This document shows, piece after piece, positions 24,242-32,866 of a stretch of DNA of 64,000 nucleotides. The notes beneath the pieces were generated by a model. It had not been told where the DNA came from, did not search any database, and was given only the letters and a program-made list of their open reading frames with translations. Position 1 is the first letter of the stretch, and every line of letters starts with the position of its first letter. This stretch comes from Candidatus Peregrinibacteria bacterium (GTDB taxonomy: Bacteria; Patescibacteriota; Gracilibacteria; UBA1369; 2-02-FULL-48-14), in the NCBI GenBank assembly GCA_018658105.1, contig JABHVW010000004.1, positions 124,001 to 188,000 of the forward strand. The letters run 5' to 3'. A program made the translations under genes and the position numbers.

Positions 24242-27200
24242 CTCTTCACCTCTGCTCCCGGTAAATTCTTTGCCTTCTTCCCTAGCTTCACTAGGCACTT
24301 TTTCAGTTCCTCAACCCAGTTCACACCCAAATCTTTAAATGAAATCTTTAGCTTCGTCCCGGAAATCACCCACTTCTCATTGTACTGCAAAAGAGACATA
24401 ATATTTTCCGGCTTAACAATATCAGACATGTGTAAAACAATTTGTCTGTCATCTTGCGAATGAACATTCTCCGCTTTAACATTTATTACTCCCGCATATT
24501 TCGCATGCATTTTTATCTCCAAAACTCTAAATAAATTACTCACCTCTTCTGGCATCTTTCCGTAATCCTCAATCAAATCTGACTTAAGCTCTAACAAATA
24601 ATCACTAGTGTCTGCCGCAGAAAGTTTTTGGTAAACAGAAATCTTCTCTTTGGAACTAACAATATATTCATCTGGAATATAAGCCGGCAGAGGAATTTCA
24701 ATTGTAACTTCCGGCAAAGTACCATCTTGTTTAACCTTCCTTCCTTTCTTAAGATCATTAACCGCTTGATTCAACATACGAATAAAGTGGCTCACACCCA
24801 CAACATTAATCGCTCCGGATTGATTCGCTCCCAAAATATCTCCAGCCCCACGAATTTCCAAATCTTTCATCGCAATCTGAAATCCAGCGCCCAGTTCACT
24901 CGCCTCAACAATCGCGCGCAAACGCTTCTTCGCATCGAGTGGCAAACGCTTCATGTGATACAAAAAATATGAATACGCCTGCTTTCTACTTCGCCCAACA
25001 CGTCCACGTAACTGATACAACTGCGCCAAGCCAAATTTCTCAGCCTGATTAACAATCAAAGTATTCGCGTTCGAAAGATCGATTCCGTTCTCGATAATTG
25101 TTGAACTCACAAGTACATCAAACTCAGCATTTTTAAATGCCAATATGCGCCGCTCTAACTCCTCGGGTTTTAATTTCCCATGCGTCACAACAATTCTTGC
25201 TTTCGGCAGCAGAGACCGAAGCTTTTCGGCCATATCTTCAATTGTCTGGACACGGTTGTGTAAGAAATAAATTTGTCCACCTCTCTCCATTTCTTTTTCA
25301 ATTACTGTTTTAATTAAGCCCAAAGAAAATCTTCGTACCTCTGTAACAATCGGCAAACGCCCCGGTGGAGGCGTAGTAATCGTCGTAATATCGCGAAGCC
25401 CATGCAAACTAATATTCAAAGTTCTCGGGATCGGCGTCGCAGTCAAAGTCAAAATATCAACTTCATTTCTCAAACTTTTCACCTTCTCTTTTTGCTTAAC
25501 CCCAAAACGCTGCTCTTCATCAATCACCAAAAGTCCCAAATCTTTAAATTTAATATCCGGCTGAAGCAAACGGTGAGTTCCAATCACCACATCAAGCTCA
25601 CCTCTTGCCAATTTTTCCAAAATTTTCCTCTGCTCTGCCGGCGACCTAAACCTGCTAAGCATATCAACTCGCACATTGAAATCACCCATTCTCTTAACAA
25701 AAGTTTTATAATGCTGATCCACCAAAATTGTAATCGGTGCCAAAACTGCAACTTGTTTACCATCTTGAACAGCCTTGAAAGCGGCACGCATTGCAACTTC
25801 TGTCTTACCAAATCCAACATCTCCACAAACCAATCGATCCATTGTGCGTTTCTTTTCCATGTCTCTCTTTACATCTAAAATCGCTCGCAACTGCCCAGGC
25901 GTTTCATCATATTCAAATGCCTCTTCAAACTTCTTCATGATTGTGCCGTCTCCAGAATATGCAAAACCCTTAGCACTTTCACGCTCGGCATAAAGCTGCA
26001 GAAGTTCTTGTGCAATTTTCTCTGTCTCTTTTTTCACTCTACTCTGAACCGTGTTCCATTCTGCACTTCCCAAACGAGTAAGTTTCGGCATTCTGTCACC
26101 AGAACCCACAAACTTCGAAACCTTATCAGCCTGATCAATCGGAACAAAAAGTTTATCATTTTCGGCATATCCAATTTTCAAATATTCACGAGTAACCTCA
26201 CCAATCGTTCTCTTCTCCAATCCATAAAATTCACCAACACCGTGTGCGCTGTGAACAACAAAATCACCAGCCTTCAAGCCCGTCAAAAAGTCCAAATAGA
26301 CTCTCTCTTGTTTAATTTGCCTCTTCTCTGTTTCTCCAAGGCCAGAAACATTTCTGTCACTCATTACCATTAACTTCAAGTTCGGATTCTGAAAGGCCTC
26401 CGGGAAAATATCGTCATTCTCTAATTTAAAAATCACGACTTGACGCGTCGAAACGTCCTTCCCACTTTCCCATTCCTGATACTTAATATTTTTGTCGTCA
26501 AAAAATCCTGTGTAATGTTCAGGATGCTTTGTGAATAAAAATACCGTCCACTCATTTGTCATTTTCTCGCGCAAATCTGAAACCATATCCATAGGATTGT
26601 GGTATTTCAAAACAGATAAATAATGCAAATGATGGTGATAAGGAGTCTCCTCCATAAAAGACCTAAACTCTAAATATCTAGATTCCGGGTCGCGACCTTT
26701 CATCTTTTCTTCAAAATCACCTGCATCACAATCAGGAAACTCAACCTCGTCATCTAAAACCAACGAACCTCTCTTGAAATACGAAAGTAAATAGGTATTC
26801 CAATTATTAATCTTTATAGGAAAAAGCTCCACGCTATCTATCTCTTTAAGATCTTTTTTATGAAGCTGATCAAAAATGAAAATCTTCTCAATCTCTTCAA
26901 AACCCAAATCCATTCTTACCGGAAAGTCGCTATTAACAGGCCACAAAGTAAGCTGATCACCATGCCTGAAATATTGCCCCTTCTCAACATAAGGATCCAT
27001 AGAAACCTCGTAACCCATTTCAATCAGTTCTTCAAAAAACTCAACTGATTCAATCTCATCACCACATTTAATCAATTTTTTCTTGTCATTAATCTCTGTA
27101 AGACTTGGGTAAGGCTGAAATAAATCTTTATAATGAATCAAAAAGAAGCTTGGCCTGCTCTCGTCAGTAATCAAAGAAAGCATTTCCATAACCCTAACCT

Positions 27201-27504
27201 TGTTTCGCCTATCAATTTTTCTGTCTTTTATCGGATTGTCTTCCAGCTCAAAATCGTGAACATGCGTATCGCCCCAAAGTGAAATCGCACGATTAGCATT
27301 TTCCTTATGCTGCTTATCACTGCAAACCCAAAGAACATTATTAAGATCCTTTGTTTCCCGCATTAAGTCAGCGATCAAGAAAGCCTTGGAGGAATAATTA
27401 CCTCCTCCAGAAATTGATGAGTAGCCTTGTTGATCAAATTGCTCCACCACCCTCAAATTCTGTCCATGAGGGAAAAGCGTGATCAGATGTTTACAATCTT
27501 TCAC
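24238..27504 (-). CDS. mfd: Transcription-repair coupling factor Mfd
   Basis: 1088 aa. It displaces RNA polymerase stalled at lesions and recruits UvrA. The N-terminal UvrB-like region (to about 390) is followed by the CarD-like RNAP-interaction domain (LKAGDFVVHSAHGVGEFYG), then the RecG-like translocase: Walker A VCGDVGFGKTEVAMRA, Walker B LLVIDEEQRFGV, TATPIPRTLN, and QLRGRVGRSRKQAYSYFLY. The C-terminal TRCF domain is present. Slightly shorter than the 1150-aa E. coli protein. The start is GTG at 27504, one nucleotide from the predicted transcript start (-10 TACGAT at 27512-27517). It follows dnaN with a 25-nt gap. Confidence 0.96.
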   Translation of the reverse strand: MKDCKHLITLFPHGQNLRVVEQFDQQGYSSISGGGNYSSKAFLIADLMRETKDLNNVLWVCSDKQHKENANRAISLWGDTHVHDFELEDNPIKDRKIDRRNKVRVMEMLSLITDESRPSFFLIHYKDLFQPYPSLTEINDKKKLIKCGDEIESVEFFEELIEMGYEVSMDPYVEKGQYFRHGDQLTLWPVNSDFPVRMDLGFEEIEKIFIFDQLHKKDLKEIDSVELFPIKINNWNTYLLSYFKRGSLVLDDEVEFPDCDAGDFEEKMKGRDPESRYLEFRSFMEETPYHHHLHYLSVLKYHNPMDMVSDLREKMTNEWTVFLFTKHPEHYTGFFDDKNIKYQEWESGKDVSTRQVVIFKLENDDIFPEAFQNPNLKLMVMSDRNVSGLGETEKRQIKQERVYLDFLTGLKAGDFVVHSAHGVGEFYGLEKRTIGEVTREYLKIGYAENDKLFVPIDQADKVSKFVGSGDRMPKLTRLGSAEWNTVQSRVKKETEKIAQELLQLYAERESAKGFAYSGDGTIMKKFEEAFEYDETPGQLRAILDVKRDMEKKRTMDRLVCGDVGFGKTEVAMRAAFKAVQDGKQVAVLAPITILVDQHYKTFVKRMGDFNVRVDMLSRFRSPAEQRKILEKLARGELDVVIGTHRLLQPDIKFKDLGLLVIDEEQRFGVKQKEKVKSLRNEVDILTLTATPIPRTLNISLHGLRDITTITTPPPGRLPIVTEVRRFSLGLIKTVIEKEMERGGQIYFLHNRVQTIEDMAEKLRSLLPKARIVVTHGKLKPEELERRILAFKNAEFDVLVSSTIIENGIDLSNANTLIVNQAEKFGLAQLYQLRGRVGRSRKQAYSYFLYHMKRLPLDAKKRLRAIVEASELGAGFQIAMKDLEIRGAGDILGANQSGAINVVGVSHFIRMLNQAVNDLKKGRKVKQDGTLPEVTIEIPLPAYIPDEYIVSSKEKISVYQKLSAADTSDYLLELKSDLIEDYGKMPEEVSNLFRVLEIKMHAKYAGVINVKAENVHSQDDRQIVLHMSDIVKPENIMSLLQYNEKWVISGTKLKISFKDLGVNWVEELKKCLVKLGKKAKNLPGAEVKS

Positions 27505-27529
27505 TAAATTTATCGTATTAATTCGGTTC

Positions 27530-28633
27530 TTAAACTTTGAGCGGCATGATTATATATTGATACCCGCTACCTTGAACCGGCGTCACTTTAACAGGGGAAA
27601 GTTTATCATTCAAGCCCAAATACACCTGATCATCATCTATGCGAGAAAGCACATCTAAAAGGTATTGAACATTAAGTGCCGCCTCTTGTGCATCACCTTT
27701 GGAATCAATAATTAATTCGCTACTTCCTTGCCCAACTTGAGTCTCATCACTTGATAAGCCAAGCTTAGGGCCATCAACTTTCAAACGAACATTATTACTG
27801 CTATCTCGAACAATAACTGAAAGCTTCTTCAAGGCAAGTACGAAGTCTGCTCTAGAAACTTTCGTTTCAGTCTTACAACTTTCAGGTAAAACCTTCTCAT
27901 AAGGAGGAAAGTTTAGATCAATAAGTCTAGACATAAGTTCCAAACTTCCAATCTTAAATAAGATTTGCCCTTTAGTAACATAAACATCAATCTCGTTAGC
28001 CATAGTGCTAGAAAGCGCTTTCGCAAGTTCATGAGCAGTTTTAGATGGGACAATAAATGAAAGATCAAGTTCCAAGTCTTTCTCCAATTTCACACTTCTT
28101 TCCGCCAATCTGTAACTATCAGTTGCAACTAATTTCATCTCCTTACCTTTAATAGACCAATATAAACCTGTTAAAACTGGTCTAGAAATATTTGTAGATG
28201 CAGCAAATGCAACTTGTTCAATCGCTGTCGCCAAATGTTCCGTAGGTAAAACAAAATGATTAGGCTTATCTAGTTTCGGCAAAGAAGGAAACTCTTCAGA
28301 ACTAATACCCTTCATTTTCGTATCTGAACCTGTCGATCGAATATCTAAAGTATTCCCAGAAATAACCATTAACTGAACATCTGCATCGTTAATAAGTGGA
28401 ATATAACTGCTCAAAGCTTTCGCGGGCACTGTCAAAGTTCCTTCATTTTCAACATCCGCATCAATTGATGCGCTAATTGCAATTTCTAAATTTGTTGCAG
28501 ACAAATGAAGCTTCTTCCCTTCTGCTCTTAATAAAATATTATTTAAAACTGGAAGTGTGTTATTTGAACTAACTGCTCGGTTTACCGTTGAAAGTGCTTG
28601 AGCTAAATCACTCTGTGAACATTTTAATTTCAT
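27530..28633 (-). CDS. dnaN: DNA polymerase III beta subunit (sliding clamp)
   Basis: 367 aa, the normal clamp length, made of three similar domains. Typical features are the N-terminal MKLKCSQSDLAQALSTVNRA, SSEEFPSLP in the linker region, and the C-terminal VQGSGYQYIIMPLKV, which forms part of the client-binding pocket (P-x-R/K type end). It encircles DNA and tethers the replicative polymerase, also serving mismatch and repair proteins. It lies upstream of mfd on the same strand and directly downstream of an AT-rich iteron region that could be an origin. dnaA is not adjacent. Confidence 0.96.
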   Translation of the reverse strand: MKLKCSQSDLAQALSTVNRAVSSNNTLPVLNNILLRAEGKKLHLSATNLEIAISASIDADVENEGTLTVPAKALSSYIPLINDADVQLMVISGNTLDIRSTGSDTKMKGISSEEFPSLPKLDKPNHFVLPTEHLATAIEQVAFAASTNISRPVLTGLYWSIKGKEMKLVATDSYRLAERSVKLEKDLELDLSFIVPSKTAHELAKALSSTMANEIDVYVTKGQILFKIGSLELMSRLIDLNFPPYEKVLPESCKTETKVSRADFVLALKKLSVIVRDSSNNVRLKVDGPKLGLSSDETQVGQGSSELIIDSKGDAQEAALNVQYLLDVLSRIDDDQVYLGLNDKLSPVKVTPVQGSGYQYIIMPLKV

Positions 28634-29106
28634 CTGATTCTTTTGTTAATGGCTAAGAAATCACAATATTTGTGTATATGGATAATTGCAAAATCTTTTA
28701 CACATGTCTATATGAATAATAATAATAAATCAAAATTTAATAAAATCAGTAGTTATATTAGTAAGCTATTGTCAAAAAGAAACAAAAGTAGTCAATTAGC
28801 ATTTGAAAAGCAGCTTATCACCGTAAATATAAATAGTTATCAACAGGGTGATGTGCAAAACTTTAACCTGTTAGAGTAAAAAATTGTGCAAAACCCGTTC
28901 AAAACATATAGACACGGTGCAAAAGCTGTGGACATCCACCCAAATTCCCATAGAACTTGTCCACTCACACACAAAACTCAAGCATTTTGCCAAGCACTAT
29001 TGAACATAACTACCAAAAGCCTGTTCAAAACTTTAACAACACTTTTGAACAAGATTCCTATTTATGCACAAAAAGTTTTGAACAATCTATGTGCAAAAGT
29101 TTCCAA
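28634..29106 (+). other. AT-rich intergenic region with short repeats, candidate origin of replication
   Basis: About 450 bp without a convincing gene, next to dnaN. The first ~210 bp are very AT-rich. The second half carries repeated 9-mers: TGTGCAAAA at 28852, 28885 and 29090 (GGTGCAAAA at 28916), and GTTCAAAAC at 28897 and 29023 with its reverse complement GTTTTGAAC at 29075 and CTTTTGAAC at 29042. A near-consensus DnaA box TTATCAACA lies at 28837-28845; two weaker ones are TGTGGACAT (28927-28935, reverse) and TTGTCCACT (28957-28965). This arrangement fits an oriC-type unwinding region plus boxes, though it might only be a control region. Confidence 0.5.
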
Positions 29107-29467
29107 GCCACATTTCTTGTATTGAAGACCGACGTTTAAGCATGCCAGCCAATACCTCCTCATCAATTTCCCCACGGAATCCCAGTTTTCTTAAATCCTC
29201 AATATTATAACCAGCCCAAAATAATTTAGTCCAAGCAGACAGGTGAAAATGTTCAGCATGCGGCCCCCCAATCTCACGAACTGCATCAAGTCCGCTCGCT
29301 CGACTAAAGCCCTTCATACAAGTTAAAGCCTGTCGAGCTGAAGCACCCACCCTGTGCATAACAACAAAAGGCGCTTTAGCATGACCGGCACACGCCACAA
29401 AAACAGGTCTAAGTTCACCAGTGCCCTCAAACCCCTCCCGCAAACGTTTAATTCTAATACTTTCCAT
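29087..29467 (-). CDS. Hypothetical protein
   Basis: 126 aa from the ATG at 29467, starting MESIRIKRLREGFEGTGELR. It is basic with several Cys/His residues (VFVACAGHAKAPFVVMHRVG, then GGPHAEHFHLSAWTKLFWAG), which might bind a metal but form no motif that I know. The C-terminal part is a charged helix. The start was chosen because a perfect TATAAT is placed so that transcription begins one base before this ATG; longer in-frame alternatives would lie upstream of the transcript. The 3' end reaches into the iteron-rich region next to dnaN. Confidence 0.6.
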   Translation of the reverse strand: MESIRIKRLREGFEGTGELRPVFVACAGHAKAPFVVMHRVGASARQALTCMKGFSRASGLDAVREIGGPHAEHFHLSAWTKLFWAGYNIEDLRKLGFRGEIDEEVLAGMLKRRSSIQEMWLGNFCT

Positions 29468-29474
29468 AGCAAAA

Positions 29475-29502
29475 ATTATAAGACAGCAAAATGTCACAAC
29501 AA
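29475..29502 (-). promoter_or_regulatory. Leaderless promoter of the 29467 gene
   Basis: Minus strand TTGTTG (29497-29502), 16-bp spacer, perfect TATAAT (29475-29480). Predicted +1 29468, so only one nucleotide precedes the ATG. Confidence 0.65.
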
Positions 29503-29512
29503 GCCTTATGCG

Positions 29513-31405
29513 TCAAGCACGTATAACTTTCGTTGCGACGAGCGGCCGCCTATCTAGCCTCTTCAAAATCAGGCCAGAAACAGCACTACGCACGTAGTTT
29601 TCATAGTCATGCGCCCTTGCCCTCGGATCGCGCGTATGCAGCTTCGCTACAGACTCTTTTATGCGAGCTTCAATATCTTTCATTATGCCATCATTTTCCT
29701 TTTGATAAACAAAGCCATGAGTTGTAATCGAAGGCCTTCCAATCAAACGCCCTTTATTCATTTTAAAGGCAATATTAACAATTCCATTCTGACTCATAGA
29801 CTCACGCTCCAGCTGAACTTTTGAACCAAGATCACCCTGGCCAAGCCCATCAATCACAACATAACGCACGCCAATATCCTCATGCTTAAAGCTAACTTTC
29901 CCCTTTCGAAGTTCAATAATATTCCCATTGTCCATCATGTGCACATTTTTTTCAGGAATTCTAACTTTCGGCCCAAGATCACCATGAGCACGACGCATAT
30001 AAAAATTCCCATGAACCGGCACCAAATGATCTGGCTTAATCAGCGCCATCATCATCTTAAGATCTTCCTGGCAACCATGCCCAGAAGTATGAACATCCAT
30101 AATTCGATTATGCACGATTTTCGCACCGAGCCGCGCAAGACTATCAATCAAAAAGGCAACAGATTTCTCGTTACCAATAATCGGTGAAGCAGAAATCACA
30201 ACAGTATCGCCAGGCTTAATCTGAACTTGTCTATGTGAATTTGTCGCCATCCGCGAAAGCGCAGCCATCGGCTCACCCTGACTTCCAGTAGTAAGAATCA
30301 AAACTTGCTTGTCCGGATAATCATTAACTACTTTTATATCTTTAATAATTCCTTTAGGCGGTTTCAAAAAGCCAAGTTCTTGAGCAATTTTCGCATTACG
30401 AATCATACTTCCCCCAGAAAGAAAAACCTTCCGATTCTCCGCATGAGCAAAATCAATGATCTGTTGAACACGCCCAATCAAAGACGCAAAACACGCAATA
30501 ACAATCCTGCCCTCAACACCAGCAATACTTTTACGCAAACTCTCCCCCACCACACGCTCAGAAAGAGTATGGCCAGGCTTCGTCGCATTCGTACTGTCAG
30601 AAAACATCATATGAATTCCACGCTTTCCAATCTCAGCCATCTTACCCATATCACACTCAATTCCATCCGCCGGAGTAAAATCAAATTTGAAATCACCAGT
30701 ATGAACAACATTTCCTTCTGGAGATCGAATCGCCATCCCCAAAGAATCAGGAATTGAATGATTCACTCTAAAGAAATCCACCTTCAACTTCCCAAACTGA
30801 TAAACCTCTTTATTGTTTACTTCTTTCAGAGTCGATTGCTTCAAAAGCTTATGCTCTCCCAAAATTCTCTTAACAAAACCAAGCGCCAGTTTGCTTCCGT
30901 AAATTGTAGGAAAGCCAAGGTCAGCCATAACAAAAGGCAGAGCCCCAATATGATCCAAATGCCCATGAGTAATCAAAATTCCACGAATCCGATTTTTCCT
31001 CTGAACTAAATATTGAATATCTGGAATCACATAATCCACGCCAAGCATTTCATCTTCAGGAAACTGAAATCCCATATCGATCACCACAATATCTTTTTCA
31101 TACTCAACAATCATGGCATTTTTCCCCACCTCTTCAAGCCCACCAATCGGAATAATCCTCATGACATTTTCATGAGTCGGCACCGGCTTACGCACCTTAT
31201 GCTGCTTTGTTGAATGATGTTTCGCAGCAGTTTTTTTCGCCGAACCATTTCGCTTCTTTTTATGCCCAGAATGATTCTTCGAATGTGAACCCTTGGGTGA
31301 AGCCTTATGTGCAGGCTTCGCTGCTGGTTTTGGCGAAGAAGGCTTCTTAGGATCCGAACCAACGGCGCCCTTAAGCCAACTAGATAGTTTGTCAATTTTT
31401 TTCAT
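29513..31405 (-). CDS. rnj: Ribonuclease J
   Basis: 630 aa from the ATG at 31405. A metallo-beta-lactamase/beta-CASP ribonuclease with 5'-3' exo- and endonuclease activity in mRNA decay and rRNA maturation. The zinc motif is GILITHGHLDHIGALPF; further motifs include VHTGDFKFDF, FSDSTNA, the beta-CASP segment and PVHGNFYMRRAHG. The first ~75 residues are an unusual low-complexity extension rich in Lys, His, Ser and Ala (KPAHKASPKGSHSKNHSGHK), absent from B. subtilis RNase J1. A GTG five codons upstream is an alternative start. RNase Y is also present in the window, giving a Gram-positive-type decay machinery. Confidence 0.95.
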   Translation of the reverse strand: MKKIDKLSSWLKGAVGSDPKKPSSPKPAAKPAHKASPKGSHSKNHSGHKKKRNGSAKKTAAKHHSTKQHKVRKPVPTHENVMRIIPIGGLEEVGKNAMIVEYEKDIVVIDMGFQFPEDEMLGVDYVIPDIQYLVQRKNRIRGILITHGHLDHIGALPFVMADLGFPTIYGSKLALGFVKRILGEHKLLKQSTLKEVNNKEVYQFGKLKVDFFRVNHSIPDSLGMAIRSPEGNVVHTGDFKFDFTPADGIECDMGKMAEIGKRGIHMMFSDSTNATKPGHTLSERVVGESLRKSIAGVEGRIVIACFASLIGRVQQIIDFAHAENRKVFLSGGSMIRNAKIAQELGFLKPPKGIIKDIKVVNDYPDKQVLILTTGSQGEPMAALSRMATNSHRQVQIKPGDTVVISASPIIGNEKSVAFLIDSLARLGAKIVHNRIMDVHTSGHGCQEDLKMMMALIKPDHLVPVHGNFYMRRAHGDLGPKVRIPEKNVHMMDNGNIIELRKGKVSFKHEDIGVRYVVIDGLGQGDLGSKVQLERESMSQNGIVNIAFKMNKGRLIGRPSITTHGFVYQKENDGIMKDIEARIKESVAKLHTRDPRARAHDYENYVRSAVSGLILKRLDRRPLVATKVIRA

Positions 31406-31465
31406 ATTTTCTTGTAACACAATAAATTTTCGTCTTCCCTCGAAATTTTTCTAACAAAGCATACC

Positions 31466-31627
31466 TTACTTCCCTTCACCTGTCGAATCACCAACCTCAG
31501 CTGCTTTCTTTGCAAGTTCAGCCGCCGCCTTCCTCTTAGCAAAAATCCTCTTAAGCTCAGTAGGGTCAGCATCTACAGGAATACCACCGTCGGAGACAAA
31601 TCCAGTTGCTGTTTCACGAAATCTCAT
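31466..31627 (-). CDS. Small 53-residue protein of unknown function
   Basis: 53 aa: MRFRETATGFVSDGGIPVDA, then a basic helix (ELKRIFAKRKAAAELAKKAA) and an acidic/Gly-rich end. It is not recognised. It fills the gap between RNase J and murD and is divergent from murD. A TAAAAT (-10, 31634-31639) is positioned so that the predicted transcript begins exactly at its ATG, the same arrangement as murD on the other strand, which supports it being a real gene. Confidence 0.55.
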   Translation of the reverse strand: MRFRETATGFVSDGGIPVDADPTELKRIFAKRKAAAELAKKAAEVGDSTGEGK

Positions 31628-31643
31628 AATATAATTTTAAAGG

Positions 31644-31672
31644 TTCACACTGTACGCCAAAACTGCAATAAT
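31644..31672 (+). promoter_or_regulatory. Leaderless murD promoter
   Basis: TTCACA (31644-31649), 17-bp spacer, extended -10 TGCAATAAT (AATAAT 31667-31672). Predicted +1 is 31679, the A of the murD ATG. A back-to-back -10 for the 53-aa gene (31634-31639, minus strand) lies within 5 bp of this -35. Confidence 0.7.
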
Positions 31673-31678
31673 GCAAGC

Positions 31679-32866
31679 ATGAGCGAAAAAACAGCAATTC
31701 TCGGTTACGGCACAGAGGGGCAGGCAATGCAAAAATACCTCGATGGTGCTGCAACAGTTCTCGACGAAAAAGATGACCCAAATGCATTCGCAGATTTAAG
31801 CGCTTACGAAATTGTATACCGCTCCCCCGGAGTGCCACTTGCAAAAATCGACCACCCAAATATTAGCAGCGTAACAAAGTTCTTTTTTGAAAAATGCCCC
31901 TGCCCAATCATCGGCATCACCGGCACCAAGGGCAAAGGCACCACAAGCACATTAATTTACGAAATGCTTAAAGCAGCCGGCCGCGACGTATATCTCGGTG
32001 GAAACATCGGCGAGCCACCAGTAAACTTTTTAGGCCAACTCAATCCGGAATCGATTGTCATTCTAGAATTATCGAGCTTTCAACTTGAAGACCTCACGCA
32101 AAGCCCTCACATAGCAGTGGTGCTAAATGTGACGAGCGAGCACTTAGATGTTCACCCAAATACCGAAGCATACCGCGAAGCAAAACAGCCCATCGTCAAA
32201 TTTCAGTCAGAATCAGACCACGCATTTATAAGCGATGATTACGAAGGCAGCCGCGCCTTCGCTCCGCTCGGCGCTGGCCAAAAACACCTATTCCATGCCC
32301 ACGACGGGAGCGCTCCGCTTCCCGTTCCCCGCGAACAAATCGGCCTGCGCGGCGACCACAATTTAGAAAATATTACCCCGGCCGTCCTCGTCGCACGCCA
32401 CCTAGAAATTCCCGAAGACACCATCGCAAAAGTTCTAACAGAATTTAAAGGTCTGCCAAATCGCCTAGAACCAACAGGCGAAATCAATGGGGTTCAATAC
32501 TTCAACGATTCATTTTCTACAACGCCTGAAACCAGCATCGCCGCCGCCCGAGCCTTCACCGAACCGCTCTATCTAATCGCCGGCGGCTCAGAAAAAAACA
32601 GCGACTTCACCGAATGGGGCCAAGTCATGTCAAACCTGCCCCACCTCAAAAAAGTGCTACTCATCGGCCTCACAGCGCCGAAGCTCGGCGCCCTCCTTCC
32701 TCCAGAAAAAGTAGAAATGGCCGAAACCCTCGAAGCCGCCATCGAGTACACAAAACAAAACGCCCAGCCCGGCGACGTAGTAGTCATGTCCCCCGCCTGC
32801 GCCAGCTTCGACCAATTTAAAAACTACAAAGCCCGTGGCCAACGCTTCCGCGATCTAACATTCTAA
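31679..32866 (+). CDS. murD: UDP-N-acetylmuramoylalanine-D-glutamate ligase
   Basis: 395 aa. It adds D-Glu to UDP-MurNAc-L-Ala in the cytoplasm. The Mur ATP site is IIGITGTKGKGTTSTLIYEML; other family signatures are LELSSFQLEDL, NVTSEHLDVHP, and GLPNRLEPTGEINGVQYFND followed by GGSEKNSDF. The enzyme is about 50 residues shorter than usual because the N-terminal UDP-binding domain is compact (AILGYGTEGQAMQKYL). It is transcribed from a leaderless promoter. Its 3' end overlaps the convergent GCS2-like gene by 4 nt. Confidence 0.93.
   Translation: MSEKTAILGYGTEGQAMQKYLDGAATVLDEKDDPNAFADLSAYEIVYRSPGVPLAKIDHPNISSVTKFFFEKCPCPIIGITGTKGKGTTSTLIYEMLKAAGRDVYLGGNIGEPPVNFLGQLNPESIVILELSSFQLEDLTQSPHIAVVLNVTSEHLDVHPNTEAYREAKQPIVKFQSESDHAFISDDYEGSRAFAPLGAGQKHLFHAHDGSAPLPVPREQIGLRGDHNLENITPAVLVARHLEIPEDTIAKVLTEFKGLPNRLEPTGEINGVQYFNDSFSTTPETSIAAARAFTEPLYLIAGGSEKNSDFTEWGQVMSNLPHLKKVLLIGLTAPKLGALLPPEKVEMAETLEAAIEYTKQNAQPGDVVVMSPACASFDQFKNYKARGQRFRDLTF

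Noticed and set aside
28643-29139. Several plus-strand reading frames between dnaN and the 29467 gene
   Set aside because: Their translations are low-complexity Asn/Lys/Ser-rich and they run through AT-rich and repeat DNA; the iteron-like repeats explain the sequence better.
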